Below, one piece after another: positions 17,033 to 24,969 of a stretch of DNA of 32,082 nt (position 1 is the first letter of the stretch; the number at the start of each line of letters is the position of its first letter). The position numbers and the translations under genes were made by a program. The stretch is from Verrucomicrobiota bacterium (GTDB taxonomy: Bacteria > Verrucomicrobiota > Verrucomicrobiia > Limisphaerales > SIBE01), in assembly GCA_021733945.1 (NCBI GenBank), contig JAIPJX010000046.1, positions 1 through 32,082 on the forward strand. Reading direction: 5' to 3'. The notes under the pieces are model-generated. The model was not told where the DNA came from and did no database searches. It was given only the letters and a program-made list of their open reading frames with translations.

Positions 17033-17689
17033 TCATGCCGCATTCTTTTCGACAACAAACAGGAGGGTTTCGGAAAAGCCGACAAACACGCGGCAGAAGC
17101 CCTTCTTGAGCCACTTGGACACCCCGCTGCGTCTGCGGTTGAGGAAGGTGTAATAGATCTCCGTGACGTGCAGGTCGTTGAACTCGAAAAGATGCTTCAA
17201 GGTCGCCAGACTGAAGATGACCTTGTGATCCGGGTGCTGATGTTCCACGTGCAGGAAGGCATGCAACACCTTGGTCAGCCACAATGCGTTCGGCGTGGAG
17301 ACCACCAGGAGCGTCCGGTCCCCCATGACCTGCTTCAGGTTGGTCAGCGCCAGCTCCAGGTTCATCAGGTGTTCGATGGTCTCCCCCAGGATGATGACGT
17401 CGGGATCATAGTCCAGCCCTCCCAGCTGATTCATGTCAAAAGCAAGGATGTTTCCAATTCCGTTGCGTTTGAGCAGCTCGATCGCGCCCTCGTCCACATC
17501 GATGCCCAGCACATCATCGGCCACACGACCGATCTTCTGGTGCAACAACAATCCAGCCTCCAGTTTGCCCTGAGTGTAGGGCGCGTCGGTGGCTCCCACA
17601 TGCAACACCCTTTTCCCCCTGCACAGGTCCACGATGACCTCGTCCCGGGAGCTCTTGAATTTGGAAAGTTGTCTTAGATTGTAACGCAT
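17033..17689 (-). CDS. Class I SAM-dependent methyltransferase
   Basis: 218 residues. Motif I appears as VLHVGATDAPY (about 30-40), a variant of the glycine-rich SAM loop; the acidic end of the next strand is VLGIDVDEGAIELL, and DVIILGETIEHL (motif IV position) completes the Rossmann-type core, followed by LLVVSTPNAL. This pattern is that of methyltransferase domains related to the UbiE/MenG and glycosyl-cluster methyltransferases that act on small molecules or lipids. The substrate cannot be inferred. The C-terminus ends with a short hydrophobic and basic tail (KKGFCRVFVGFSETLLFVVEKN). The stop codon overlaps the ATG of a 15-codon frame. No functional partner lies next to it. Confidence 0.85.
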   Translation of the reverse strand: MRYNLRQLSKFKSSRDEVIVDLCRGKRVLHVGATDAPYTQGKLEAGLLLHQKIGRVADDVLGIDVDEGAIELLKRNGIGNILAFDMNQLGGLDYDPDVIILGETIEHLMNLELALTNLKQVMGDRTLLVVSTPNALWLTKVLHAFLHVEHQHPDHKVIFSLATLKHLFEFNDLHVTEIYYTFLNRRRSGVSKWLKKGFCRVFVGFSETLLFVVEKNAA

Positions 17690-18090
17690 CCTATCCAGGC
17701 CCTTTCACGCCAAGCCAGTCCGGTTCCGGGCAGCGTCCGGACCAACCGGTCAAAACGCCCCGGGAGTCCCGGTGCGGAATTTCGCGCTGTAACCGGCAGG
17801 AATCTGCCTTTTCAAGGCGGACTCACTCTTAGCCCTCCAGGTTCCCGGGCACAAGAGGAAATTTCTCCGCATGCAGATGGAGGAAGTCACCGGCGCGGCC
17901 ACCTGGAAACTTCGAGCAGTTGGGTCGGGTGAACGAGGGTGCCCGCATTAGCCATTCAATTTACATAAAGCCGTCCCTAAAGGCTATGACACGCGCTTCC
18001 CTGCATTTACCTGCATTTACCTGCAAAGCGGCATGGAACTTGAAAACCTCCACAACCCGTTGATTGTTTGGGCTTTGCCATGTTTAAAGG
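17690..18090. other. Gene-free region between the methyltransferase and tRNA-Lys
   Basis: About 400 bases without a supported gene. Its only clear structure is a tandem decamer, ctgcatttac, at 18001-18010 and 18011-18020, continuing as ctgca at 18021-18025. No integrase, att duplication of the tRNA end, or obvious terminator was recognised. Confidence 0.6.
18001..18025. repeat. Helically spaced tandem decamer (2.5 copies)
   Basis: The unit ctgcatttac is repeated twice exactly and then begins a third time (ctgca). The 10-base period equals about one helical turn. It lies 66 bases beyond the 3' end of tRNA-Lys and about 310 bases before the methyltransferase start. Confidence 0.8.
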
Positions 18091-18166
18091 TGGTGGGTTG
18101 GGTGGGACTCGAACCCACGACCAACGGCTTAAAAGGCCGCTGCTCTACCGACTGAGCTACCAACCC
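18091..18166 (-). tRNA. tRNA-Lys (anticodon UUU)
   Basis: On the minus strand the acceptor stem GGGTTGG pairs with CCAACCC, followed by discriminator A and an encoded CCA (18093-18091). The D arm (GCTCAGTCGGTAGAGC), anticodon arm with loop CTTTTAA and anticodon TTT, and T arm (GTGGG-TTCGAGT-CCCAC) are all canonical. The mature length is 73 bases plus CCA. Confidence 0.97.
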
Positions 18167-18207
18167 ATCTTGTTGGAAAACACCAAAACCCGAGCGATCG
18201 GACGGGT

Positions 18208-18235
18208 ACTATGCCTTGATCAAATGAGTCGGCAA
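18208..18235 (-). promoter_or_regulatory. Candidate promoter of tRNA-Lys
   Basis: On the minus strand TTGCCG (18235-18230) and CATAGT (18213-18208) are 16 bases apart, each matching 4 of 6 consensus bases, and would start transcription about 35 bases before the tRNA 5' end. Pattern match only. Confidence 0.35.
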
Positions 18236-18384
18236 GCACTTTTCGACATTCTCCCATTCGAAGTCTCTTTTTCATGCACCGCCCTTCCGTCCGAGTGATT
18301 GCATCCCCTGTTCAACAACCCCATGAAATTCCTTGCGGCCGGAGCTTCGGGAACCTTGAATCAGCGGCTCTTGAAAATGCAACC

Positions 18385-20880
18385 ATGATTTCGGAAACAG
18401 CAACATCGTCCCTGCTGAAAGGCTATCGCCCCACACCCGGAGCCTACGATGAAATGGTGCATTCCAGCGGCAGCCCCCGCGAATCCTGGGTCGGCTTGAT
18501 CCAGGCTCTGGATCGAATGGGTCCCGAAGAGCTGGACGCGCGCCAGGAGTCCGTCAACCGCATCATTCAAGAAAACGGTGTCACGTACAACATCTACGGA
18601 GACACCCAGGGCTCGGGACGACCGTGGGAGCTGGGCCTGATGCCGCTTGTGATTCCGATCAATGAATGGCGCAGCATCGAGGCAGGGTTGATTCAAAGAA
18701 CCCGACTGCTCAACCTGATTCTCTCCGATTTCTACGGACCTCAACGGCTGCTGCGCGAAGCCGGCCTTCCCAGAGCCCTGCTGGCGGCAAACCCAAATTT
18801 TCTGCGACCCTGTTTTGGCATTCGCCCTCCGGAAGATTTGTTCGTCATCATGCACGCGGTGGACCTGGCCCGTGCGCCGGACGGGCGCTGGTGGGTTTTG
18901 TCCGATCGCACACAAACGCCCTCCGGTGCCGGATACGCTCTCGAGAACCGGATCGTGCTGTCGCAGGTGCTGCCGGATGAATTCCGCGAAGGACATGTCG
19001 AACGTCTGGCCGGTTTCTTTCGGATCCTGCGCGACACCCTGCAGCGCCTGGCCCCCGCAGCGCGCTCCCAGCCCAAGGTCGTGCTCCTCACCCCGGGCCC
19101 TTACAACGAAACCTATTTTGAGCATGTCTATCTGGCCCGGTATCTCGGATTTCCCCTCGTGGAACGGGATGACCTGACGGTGCGCGACCGGAGGGTGTTC
19201 CTCAAGACGCTCGAAGGTCTTCAGGACGTCGACGTGATCCTGCGCCGTGTCGACGACACCTACTGCGATCCGCTCGAACTGCGGGCAGATTCGATTCTGG
19301 GGGTACCCGGCCTGCTGGAATCCGCCCGGGCCGGGAACGTGGCAATTGCCAACGCGCTTGGATCCGGAGCCGTTCAGACACCCGCCATCACCGCGTTCCT
19401 CCCGAGCCTCGCCCAATGGCTGCTGGGAGAAGAGCTGCTCCTGCCCTCCGTCGCCACCTGGTGGTGCGGGCAGGAAGCGCAGCTGGCCTATGTGCGGGAC
19501 CACCTCCGCGAGCTGGTCATCAAACCTGCGTTCACCTGGACCGGTGCGGAACCGGTCTTTGGCGGCCGACTCAAAGCCCGGGAACGCCGCGCTCTGTATG
19601 CCTCGATCGAGAAGAACCCGTTCGCATTTGTTGCTCAGGAAGAGGTCGCCCTGAGCACCGTCCCGGTTTTGGCCTCCCAGCAACTCGCGCCTCGCCCCAT
19701 GGTGCTGCGCGCCTTTGTCTGCGCAGGTCCCTCCGGCTGCACGGTCCTGCCGGGTGGCCTGACCCGGGTATCGACCGCCACCGACAGGCTCGTCGTCTCG
19801 ATGCAAAGCGGCGGAACCAGCAAGGACACCTGGATCCTCGCCGACGGCCCCGTCAACCCATTGAGCCTTCTGAAGGCCGCAGGCGGCATCGTCCGGCTCG
19901 AACGAGCCGCTGCCGACGTGCCCAGCCGTGTGGCCGACAATCTTTACTGGCTGGGACGTTACGCCGAACGCCTCGAGGACACGGTCCGGCGCCTGCGATG
20001 CCTCACGGTGCGGCTCGTCGGGGAGGCCAGCGGCGACAACACACCCGACCTGGAGGCCCTGATCCGGGTGCTCATCAGACTTGATTTGATCCCGTCGGAA
20101 TTCGAGGACTCCCTGTCCGGTGTGGAGGGTGTGATCCATCGACTCATCTTCCGGAAGGATCATCCCGGCTCCATCGCGGACATCGCTTCGAGACTCGGAA
20201 GCCTCGCGTTCACGATGCGGGACCGACTCTCCTCCGATACCTGGCGGATTCTCAATCGCCTGCAAAGTGATCTTCGTCCCCGCTCCTCCCGCATGGCCCC
20301 GGGAGCGGCGCTCGCGCTTCTCAACACGCTGATCCTTGACCTCGCCGCGTTTGCCGGAATGGAAACCGAGAACATGACGCGCGGACACGGCTGGCGGTTC
20401 CTGGAAATTGGCCGTCGCCTGGAGCGTGCGACCAACGGTGCCACCCTCCTGCAGGCGGGCCTCGCCGTGGAAGCCCTCGGATTCAGCGCCCTCGACCCGA
20501 TCCTTGAGATGGCCGACAGCACCATCACGTACCGCCGCCGCTACTTCGCGCAGCCGCAATGGCTCTCGGTATTGGATCTGGTGCTTTCGGACGACACCAA
20601 TCCCCGTTCCCTGTCGTTCCAGCTCGGAGCCCTGGGACAACATGCTGTGAATCTGCCATCGACTTCCCCCGAAGGCACCCAGGTGCAGGAATCCCTCCAA
20701 ATTGAAACCCTGCACAACGCCGTGAGAGCATTTAATCTCGAAGCAGCGCTGGAGGCGGAATTCGAACATGAGGATACTCAGCTCAGCGATCAGTTGGCCG
20801 GATGGGCAAGCGACCTCCGGGGGCTTTCAGACGCGCTGGCTCGCCACTACTTCACCCACGCGGACACACGCGTCAGTTGA
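18385..20880 (+). CDS. Circularly permuted type 2 ATP-grasp / alpha-E fusion protein
   Basis: 831 residues from the ATG at 18385; the family N-terminus (LLKGYRPTPGAYDEM) begins just after it, while the frame is open from 18274. Residues about 1-470 are the circularly permuted ATP-grasp region (COG2308 type), with NGVTYNIYGD, LTPGPYNETYFEHVYLAR, the ADSILGVPGLLE segment and VIKPAF. Residues about 512-825 are the alpha-E helical domain (COG2307), opening with VADNLYWLGRYAERLED, which carries its ER motif, and repeating a GRRLERA segment. In many bacteria these two modules are separate adjacent genes; here they are fused. ATP-grasp enzymes form amide-type bonds using ATP, and this lineage is proposed to make peptide tags or small peptides. 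The transglutaminase-like gene follows after 113 bases, the standard partner. Confidence 0.94.
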   Translation: MISETATSSLLKGYRPTPGAYDEMVHSSGSPRESWVGLIQALDRMGPEELDARQESVNRIIQENGVTYNIYGDTQGSGRPWELGLMPLVIPINEWRSIEAGLIQRTRLLNLILSDFYGPQRLLREAGLPRALLAANPNFLRPCFGIRPPEDLFVIMHAVDLARAPDGRWWVLSDRTQTPSGAGYALENRIVLSQVLPDEFREGHVERLAGFFRILRDTLQRLAPAARSQPKVVLLTPGPYNETYFEHVYLARYLGFPLVERDDLTVRDRRVFLKTLEGLQDVDVILRRVDDTYCDPLELRADSILGVPGLLESARAGNVAIANALGSGAVQTPAITAFLPSLAQWLLGEELLLPSVATWWCGQEAQLAYVRDHLRELVIKPAFTWTGAEPVFGGRLKARERRALYASIEKNPFAFVAQEEVALSTVPVLASQQLAPRPMVLRAFVCAGPSGCTVLPGGLTRVSTATDRLVVSMQSGGTSKDTWILADGPVNPLSLLKAAGGIVRLERAAADVPSRVADNLYWLGRYAERLEDTVRRLRCLTVRLVGEASGDNTPDLEALIRVLIRLDLIPSEFEDSLSGVEGVIHRLIFRKDHPGSIADIASRLGSLAFTMRDRLSSDTWRILNRLQSDLRPRSSRMAPGAALALLNTLILDLAAFAGMETENMTRGHGWRFLEIGRRLERATNGATLLQAGLAVEALGFSALDPILEMADSTITYRRRYFAQPQWLSVLDLVLSDDTNPRSLSFQLGALGQHAVNLPSTSPEGTQVQESLQIETLHNAVRAFNLEAALEAEFEHEDTQLSDQLAGWASDLRGLSDALARHYFTHADTRVS

Positions 20881-20888
20881 CCCGGGAA

Positions 20889-20990
20889 ATGCATCATGCC
20901 AACCCGGATCCTCCTGAAGACCAGTCACTCCGCATTCCCGTTTCCAACCTGCGCCCGCGACCCGATCACCCGTTTCCGCCGACCGAGTGA
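20889..20990 (+). CDS. Possible 33-residue ORF between ATP-grasp and transglutaminase genes
   Basis: An ATG at 20889 opens a frame of 33 codons, His/Pro/Arg-rich, that stops three bases before the transglutaminase ATG. There is no strong ribosome binding site and no recognisable family. It may be a coupled leader or merely spacer; it is listed because it fills the intergenic space. Confidence 0.15.
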   Translation: MHHANPDPPEDQSLRIPVSNLRPRPDHPFPPTE

Positions 20991-20993
20991 CTC

Positions 20994-21923
20994 ATGAAAT
21001 ACCGAATCCTTCACAAGACCCGATACGACTACGAAGTGGATGTTTCGCTGTCTCAACACATCGCACACCTTCGCCCTCCCTCCAACGCCCGCCAGCGGTG
21101 CACCGAATTTCGCCTGACCACCAAACCGGCCACGGCGCTCAAGGCGGACCACGAGGATTATTTCGGAAATCCCACCACTTTTTTTTCGATCCAGGGTGAT
21201 CATCGCCGACTCGAGGTAACCGCCCGGAGCGTGGTCGAAGTCATGCCCCTGGAACTTCCGAACCGGGAGCAAACACCGCCCTGGGAAATCGTGCGTGACC
21301 GCTGCCGATCGGAAAAAACGGGGCCCGCAGCCGACGCGGGCGACTTCACGTTCGAATCGCCGATGATTCCCCATCTGCCAGGGCTCCTCAACTACGGTGC
21401 CCCGTCCTTTCCTCCCGGCCGACCGATTCTCACGTGCGCGGGCGATCTCACCGAGCGGATATTTCAGGATTTTAAGTTCGATCCCAAAGCAACGACCGTG
21501 GCCACTCCAATGGAACGGGTGATGAAAAGGCGACGCGGGGTCTGCCAGGACTTCGCCCATTTTCAGATCGGCTGTTTCCGGTCGCTGGGAATACCAGCCC
21601 GCTATGTGAGCGGTTACCTCGAAACCTCCCCACCCCCCGGAGTCGCAAGGCTCATCGGTGCGGACGCCTCTCACGCGTGGGTGCAGATCTTCGTCCCGGA
21701 CCTCGGGTGGGTGGACATCGACCCAACGAACAACGTCTTTCCGAACGATCGGCATGTCCTGGTTGCCTGCGGTCGGGACTTTGACGATGTCAGCCCGATC
21801 CGCGGCGTCATGGTCGGAGGGCAGGAACATACCCTGTCCGTGTCAGTCGATGTCGCTCCGTTGACGCCGGGCAAACCAGCCAAACCGCGCGCAGACCCTT
21901 CGCCCAGCGGACCCTTGGCATAA
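20994..21923 (+). CDS. Transglutaminase-like cysteine protein
   Basis: 309 residues. The N-terminal domain (about 1-80, MKYRILHKTRYDYEVDV) is the bacterial transglutaminase-like N-terminal module. The transglutaminase core carries the triad C184 (RRGVCQDFAHF), H227 (DASHAWVQIF) and D243 (WVDIDPTNN). Members of this branch act on peptides, as peptidases or amide-bond transferases. No signal peptide is visible, so it is probably cytosolic like its partner. It sits 113 bases after the ATP-grasp/alpha-E gene, a conserved pairing (COG1305 with COG2307/2308). The third frequent member of such clusters, an NTN-hydrolase/proteasome-like protein, is absent from this stretch. Confidence 0.93.
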   Translation: MKYRILHKTRYDYEVDVSLSQHIAHLRPPSNARQRCTEFRLTTKPATALKADHEDYFGNPTTFFSIQGDHRRLEVTARSVVEVMPLELPNREQTPPWEIVRDRCRSEKTGPAADAGDFTFESPMIPHLPGLLNYGAPSFPPGRPILTCAGDLTERIFQDFKFDPKATTVATPMERVMKRRRGVCQDFAHFQIGCFRSLGIPARYVSGYLETSPPPGVARLIGADASHAWVQIFVPDLGWVDIDPTNNVFPNDRHVLVACGRDFDDVSPIRGVMVGGQEHTLSVSVDVAPLTPGKPAKPRADPSPSGPLA

Positions 21924-22034
21924 CCCCAATCCGGTTTCGAAACGAATCTCCGTCACACCCGCGTGTTTCCCGGTGCGCGCCCTCAGACACCGTGAAAACC
22001 GCCCCAGGCTCCGGGGATGGGTGGGTGTAGTTCG

Positions 22035-22062
22035 TTGACATTTGAACCCGGGGTCCTATCGT
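22035..22062 (+). promoter_or_regulatory. Candidate promoter of the SMP-30 gene
   Basis: A perfect -35 box ttgaca at 22035-22040 is followed after 16 bases by tatcgt (22057-22062; 4 of 6 matches). Transcription would begin about 15 bases before the ATG at 22084, leaving almost no leader. Confidence 0.45.
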
Positions 22063-22083
22063 TGCTTCGAACCATTCAATCTC

Positions 22084-22989
22084 ATGAAACCATCCCGCCA
22101 ATTCTCTCTTTTCACGCTGACCTGCGGTCTGCTCATGACTCTTTCCGCGCAGGCTGGCAGCTTGATTGCACCCGGTGCAAAACTCGAAAAATTGTCGGGT
22201 GACTTCAAGTTCACCGAAGGCCCAACGGCTGATTCGGCCGGAAACGTTTTTTTCACCGATCAGCCGAATGATCGAATCATGAAATGGAGCGTGGAGGGCA
22301 AACTGACGACTTTCCTGCAACCGGCAGGACGCTCCAACGGGATGTTCTTCGATTCCAAAGGCAATCTGATCGCGTGTGCCGACGAGAAGAACGAACTCTG
22401 GTCAATCTCACCGAACGGCAGGACCACCGTCATCTGGAAGGGGCATCAGGACCGGCTTCTCAACGGGCCCAACGACGTCTGGGTACACCCCAACGGAAGC
22501 ATCTATTTTACGGATCCATTCTACAAGAGGCCCTGGTGGAGCCATGACGCACGGCCGCAGGACGGAGAGCACGTCTATTTCCTGTCGGCGGATCGCAAAT
22601 CGCTCACACGGGTCACCACCGATTTGAAACAACCCAACGGCATCATTGGTTCGGCCGATGGCCACCAACTGTTCGTGGCCGACATTGGCGCGCAAAAGAC
22701 CTATCGGTATGACATCCAGTCCGACGGCACGCTCGCCCACAAAACCCTGCTTTGCGAACTCGGTTCAGACGGCATGACTCTGGACGTGGATGGAAACCTC
22801 TATTTGACCGGACGCGGTGTGACCGTGTTCGACAAGGCAGGCAAACAAATTGAGAAGATCCCGGTGCCAGAAGGGTGGACCGCCAATGTTTCATTCGGAG
22901 GCGCGGATCACAAAACGTTGTTCATCACAGCGAGCGAAGGATTGTACTCGATCCGGTTGCAGGTCCGGGGTGCGAACGCGGCGAAATAA
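22084..22989 (+). CDS. Exported SMP-30/gluconolactonase-like protein
   Basis: 301 residues from the ATG at 22084, which starts a Sec signal peptide (SLFTLTCGLLMTLSAQA, cleavage near residue 24); an upstream in-frame ATG at 22042 would precede the predicted promoter's start point. The six-bladed propeller of the SMP-30/LRE family is shown by E45 (FTEGP), N130 (NGPNDVWV), N185 (KQPNGI) and D229 (SDGMTLDVDG), the expected divalent-metal and catalytic positions. Relatives hydrolyse sugar lactones such as gluconolactone; the exported location suggests action on a sugar oxidation product outside the cytoplasm. The GH32 gene follows in the same direction, 208 bases on, hinting at but not proving a shared role in sugar use. 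Confidence 0.9.
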   Translation: MKPSRQFSLFTLTCGLLMTLSAQAGSLIAPGAKLEKLSGDFKFTEGPTADSAGNVFFTDQPNDRIMKWSVEGKLTTFLQPAGRSNGMFFDSKGNLIACADEKNELWSISPNGRTTVIWKGHQDRLLNGPNDVWVHPNGSIYFTDPFYKRPWWSHDARPQDGEHVYFLSADRKSLTRVTTDLKQPNGIIGSADGHQLFVADIGAQKTYRYDIQSDGTLAHKTLLCELGSDGMTLDVDGNLYLTGRGVTVFDKAGKQIEKIPVPEGWTANVSFGGADHKTLFITASEGLYSIRLQVRGANAAK

Positions 22990-23197
22990 GGGGTCACGAG
23001 CGGGAGCGCAAACTCCTGATCCAGCTCCGGGGCTCCGCCGAGAACCCGGGTAAATCAAACGGACCCCGGGATTGCGTCGACGCGCCAACGCCATGGCCAT
23101 TCAGGCCTCTCCGCGCGGCTCTTTCCACAAGGCACAATTGCAGAGAAATTCCGAATCCCGCAGGGAATGGAACTTATTCCGGAACATCACTGATTCC

Positions 23198-24790
23198 ATG
23201 AAAGCACATTTGATCCTCCGATTCACCCGATCGCTTCTCGCAGTGATCGGGGTCCATATCCTGTTGTCGGATGTCTCCACTGAAGGGGCGTCACCTGGAA
23301 GCGAACCCTGGCGACCCCAGTTTCATTTCACTCCTCCTCGGAACTGGATGAATGATCCGAACGGAATGCTGTTCTTCGAGGGGGAGTATCACTTGTTTTA
23401 CCAGTACAATCCAATGGGGGATCGCTGGGGTCACATGAGCTGGGGCCACGCCGTGAGCCGGGATCTGACGCGGTGGCAATCCCTTCCCCTCGCGCTCGCC
23501 GAAGAGAACGGGGTCATGATCTTCTCGGGCAGCGCGGTTGTGGATTGGAAAAACACGAGCGGATTCCGAACCGGGAAGACGCCCCCCCTGGTGGCGATCT
23601 ACACCGGCCATTACACCGAAAAACCACTGCAAAACCAACACATTGCCTTCAGCAACGACCGGGGGCGCACCTGGACCAAGTTCTCCGGAAATCCGGTGTT
23701 GGATATCGGCGAGAAAGACTTTCGCGATCCAAAGGTTTTCTGGCACGAACCCACCCGGCGCTGGATCATGACGGTCTCCTGGCCCGTTCCCCGGAAAGTC
23801 CGCTTTTACGCATCACCCAACCTGAAAGACTGGACTCACCTGAGCGACTTCGGGCCTTCGGGATCCACCGAAGGCATCTGGGAATGCCCGGATCTGTTTC
23901 CCCTGCGGACCGAAAACCGAACGACGGAGAGGTGGGTTCTGATCGTGAACGTTGGGTCCGGCGCACCAGCCGGGGGGTCCGGCTGCCAGTATTTTGTCGG
24001 CACCTTTGACGGCACCCGTTTCGAATTGGACCCGGCCGCCCAACCCAAGCTCCCGGCGGGTGCGGCCACACAACCGGCGCTCTGGGCGGATTTCGGGCGT
24101 GATTTCTATGCCGCCGTTTCATGGAGCGACATCCCAAAGGTGGATGGACGCCGTTTGTGGATCGGATGGATGAGCAACTGGGTTTATGCGCAGGACGTCC
24201 CCACTTCCCCCTGGCGCAGCGCGATGAGCGTGCCCCGCGAATTATTGCTCGGCGAGACTCCGTCGGGACTGCGCATGATTCAGAAACCAGCGCGGGAACT
24301 CGCGAGGATCCGGCGCAACGCCCATCAGCTGGAGGGAAGCTCCATCGCGGACGCCAACGCATGGATCACAAATCTCGGTATCAAGGGCCATCTCCTCGAA
24401 ATCGCGGTTGAGTTCGAAGTTCGTTCGAACGCCGGGGAATTTGGAGTGTCCCTCCACAGTTCCTCCCGGGAGGAGACCCGCCTGACATGCAATTTGAGGA
24501 ACGGACAACTTCAGCTCGATCGGACCCGCTCGGGCCGCGTCGATTTTCATCCGGCGTTTTCGGGGGTGCACTCCGGACCGCTGCGCGCAGTCGACGGAAA
24601 GGTCGGGCTTCATCTGCTCCTGGATACCGGGTCGATCGAGGTTTTCGCGAACAACGGGGAAACCGTGTTGACCGATTTGATCTTCCCGGAGGGCGCCGAC
24701 TTCAACCTTCACCTGCTGGACGCCGGGGAACCGGATCAGACTCGGGTCAAGTCGCTGAAGATCTGGGAGCTGGCCCCATCTGCGCCATAA
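23198..24790 (+). CDS. Exported glycoside hydrolase family 32 (fructan/sucrose-type)
   Basis: 530 residues from the ATG at 23198, which begins a signal peptide (RSLLAVIGVHILL, ending around residue 30); the frame is open from 23072. The GH32 landmarks are all present: WMNDPNG with nucleophile D53, FRDPKVFW with transition-state stabiliser D177, and WECPDLF with acid/base E229. A five-bladed propeller is followed by the C-terminal beta-sandwich, ending with IEVFANNGETVLTD. The QYNPMGDRWG segment fits the usual substrate pocket. Substrates may be levan, inulin or sucrose; levanase or exo-fructosidase seems most likely for an exported enzyme, but the sequence alone does not settle this. It is followed by a strong hairpin. 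Confidence 0.96.
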   Translation: MKAHLILRFTRSLLAVIGVHILLSDVSTEGASPGSEPWRPQFHFTPPRNWMNDPNGMLFFEGEYHLFYQYNPMGDRWGHMSWGHAVSRDLTRWQSLPLALAEENGVMIFSGSAVVDWKNTSGFRTGKTPPLVAIYTGHYTEKPLQNQHIAFSNDRGRTWTKFSGNPVLDIGEKDFRDPKVFWHEPTRRWIMTVSWPVPRKVRFYASPNLKDWTHLSDFGPSGSTEGIWECPDLFPLRTENRTTERWVLIVNVGSGAPAGGSGCQYFVGTFDGTRFELDPAAQPKLPAGAATQPALWADFGRDFYAAVSWSDIPKVDGRRLWIGWMSNWVYAQDVPTSPWRSAMSVPRELLLGETPSGLRMIQKPARELARIRRNAHQLEGSSIADANAWITNLGIKGHLLEIAVEFEVRSNAGEFGVSLHSSSREETRLTCNLRNGQLQLDRTRSGRVDFHPAFSGVHSGPLRAVDGKVGLHLLLDTGSIEVFANNGETVLTDLIFPEGADFNLHLLDAGEPDQTRVKSLKIWELAPSAP

Positions 24791-24806
24791 CCGGGGTCCC
24801 CGCCCC

Positions 24807-24847
24807 TTCCCGGGCCGGGAAAACGTGGTTCCGAACGGAAAACCACG
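24807..24847 (+). terminator. Hairpins after the GH32 gene
   Basis: ttcccgggccgggaa (24807-24821) is a near-perfect palindrome, and the following cgtggttccg/cggaaaaccacg (24824-24847) forms a stem with a 2-base loop and a 2-base bulge. They lie 16 bases after the GH32 stop. No T-run follows, so this is a likely but not classical terminator. Confidence 0.5.
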
Positions 24848-24969
24848 GCCTCGCACTAAAAATCGCTGGATTCGCGTCGCACAAGAGCGCACTGTCGCCT
24901 TGTCAGTGGTGGATGCCGCTCCCGGCCCTCCACGAGCGTTGGCGGAACAAATTTCATAAATAGACGAGC

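Noticed and set aside
18001-18166. Possible integrated element at the tRNA-Lys 3' end
   Set aside because: No integrase gene, no repeated copy of the tRNA 3' end and no mobile cargo are visible nearby; the tandem decamer alone is not enough.
18068-18298. A 76-codon plus-strand frame containing a GGTRTHDQRLKRPLLYRLSYQP-like stretch
   Set aside because: It is the antisense translation of the tRNA-Lys gene, a known spurious ORF pattern.
18361-20769. An 802-codon open frame on the minus strand
   Set aside because: It is antisense to the ATP-grasp/alpha-E gene. Codon-position GC bias explains it, and no protein family is recognised in it.
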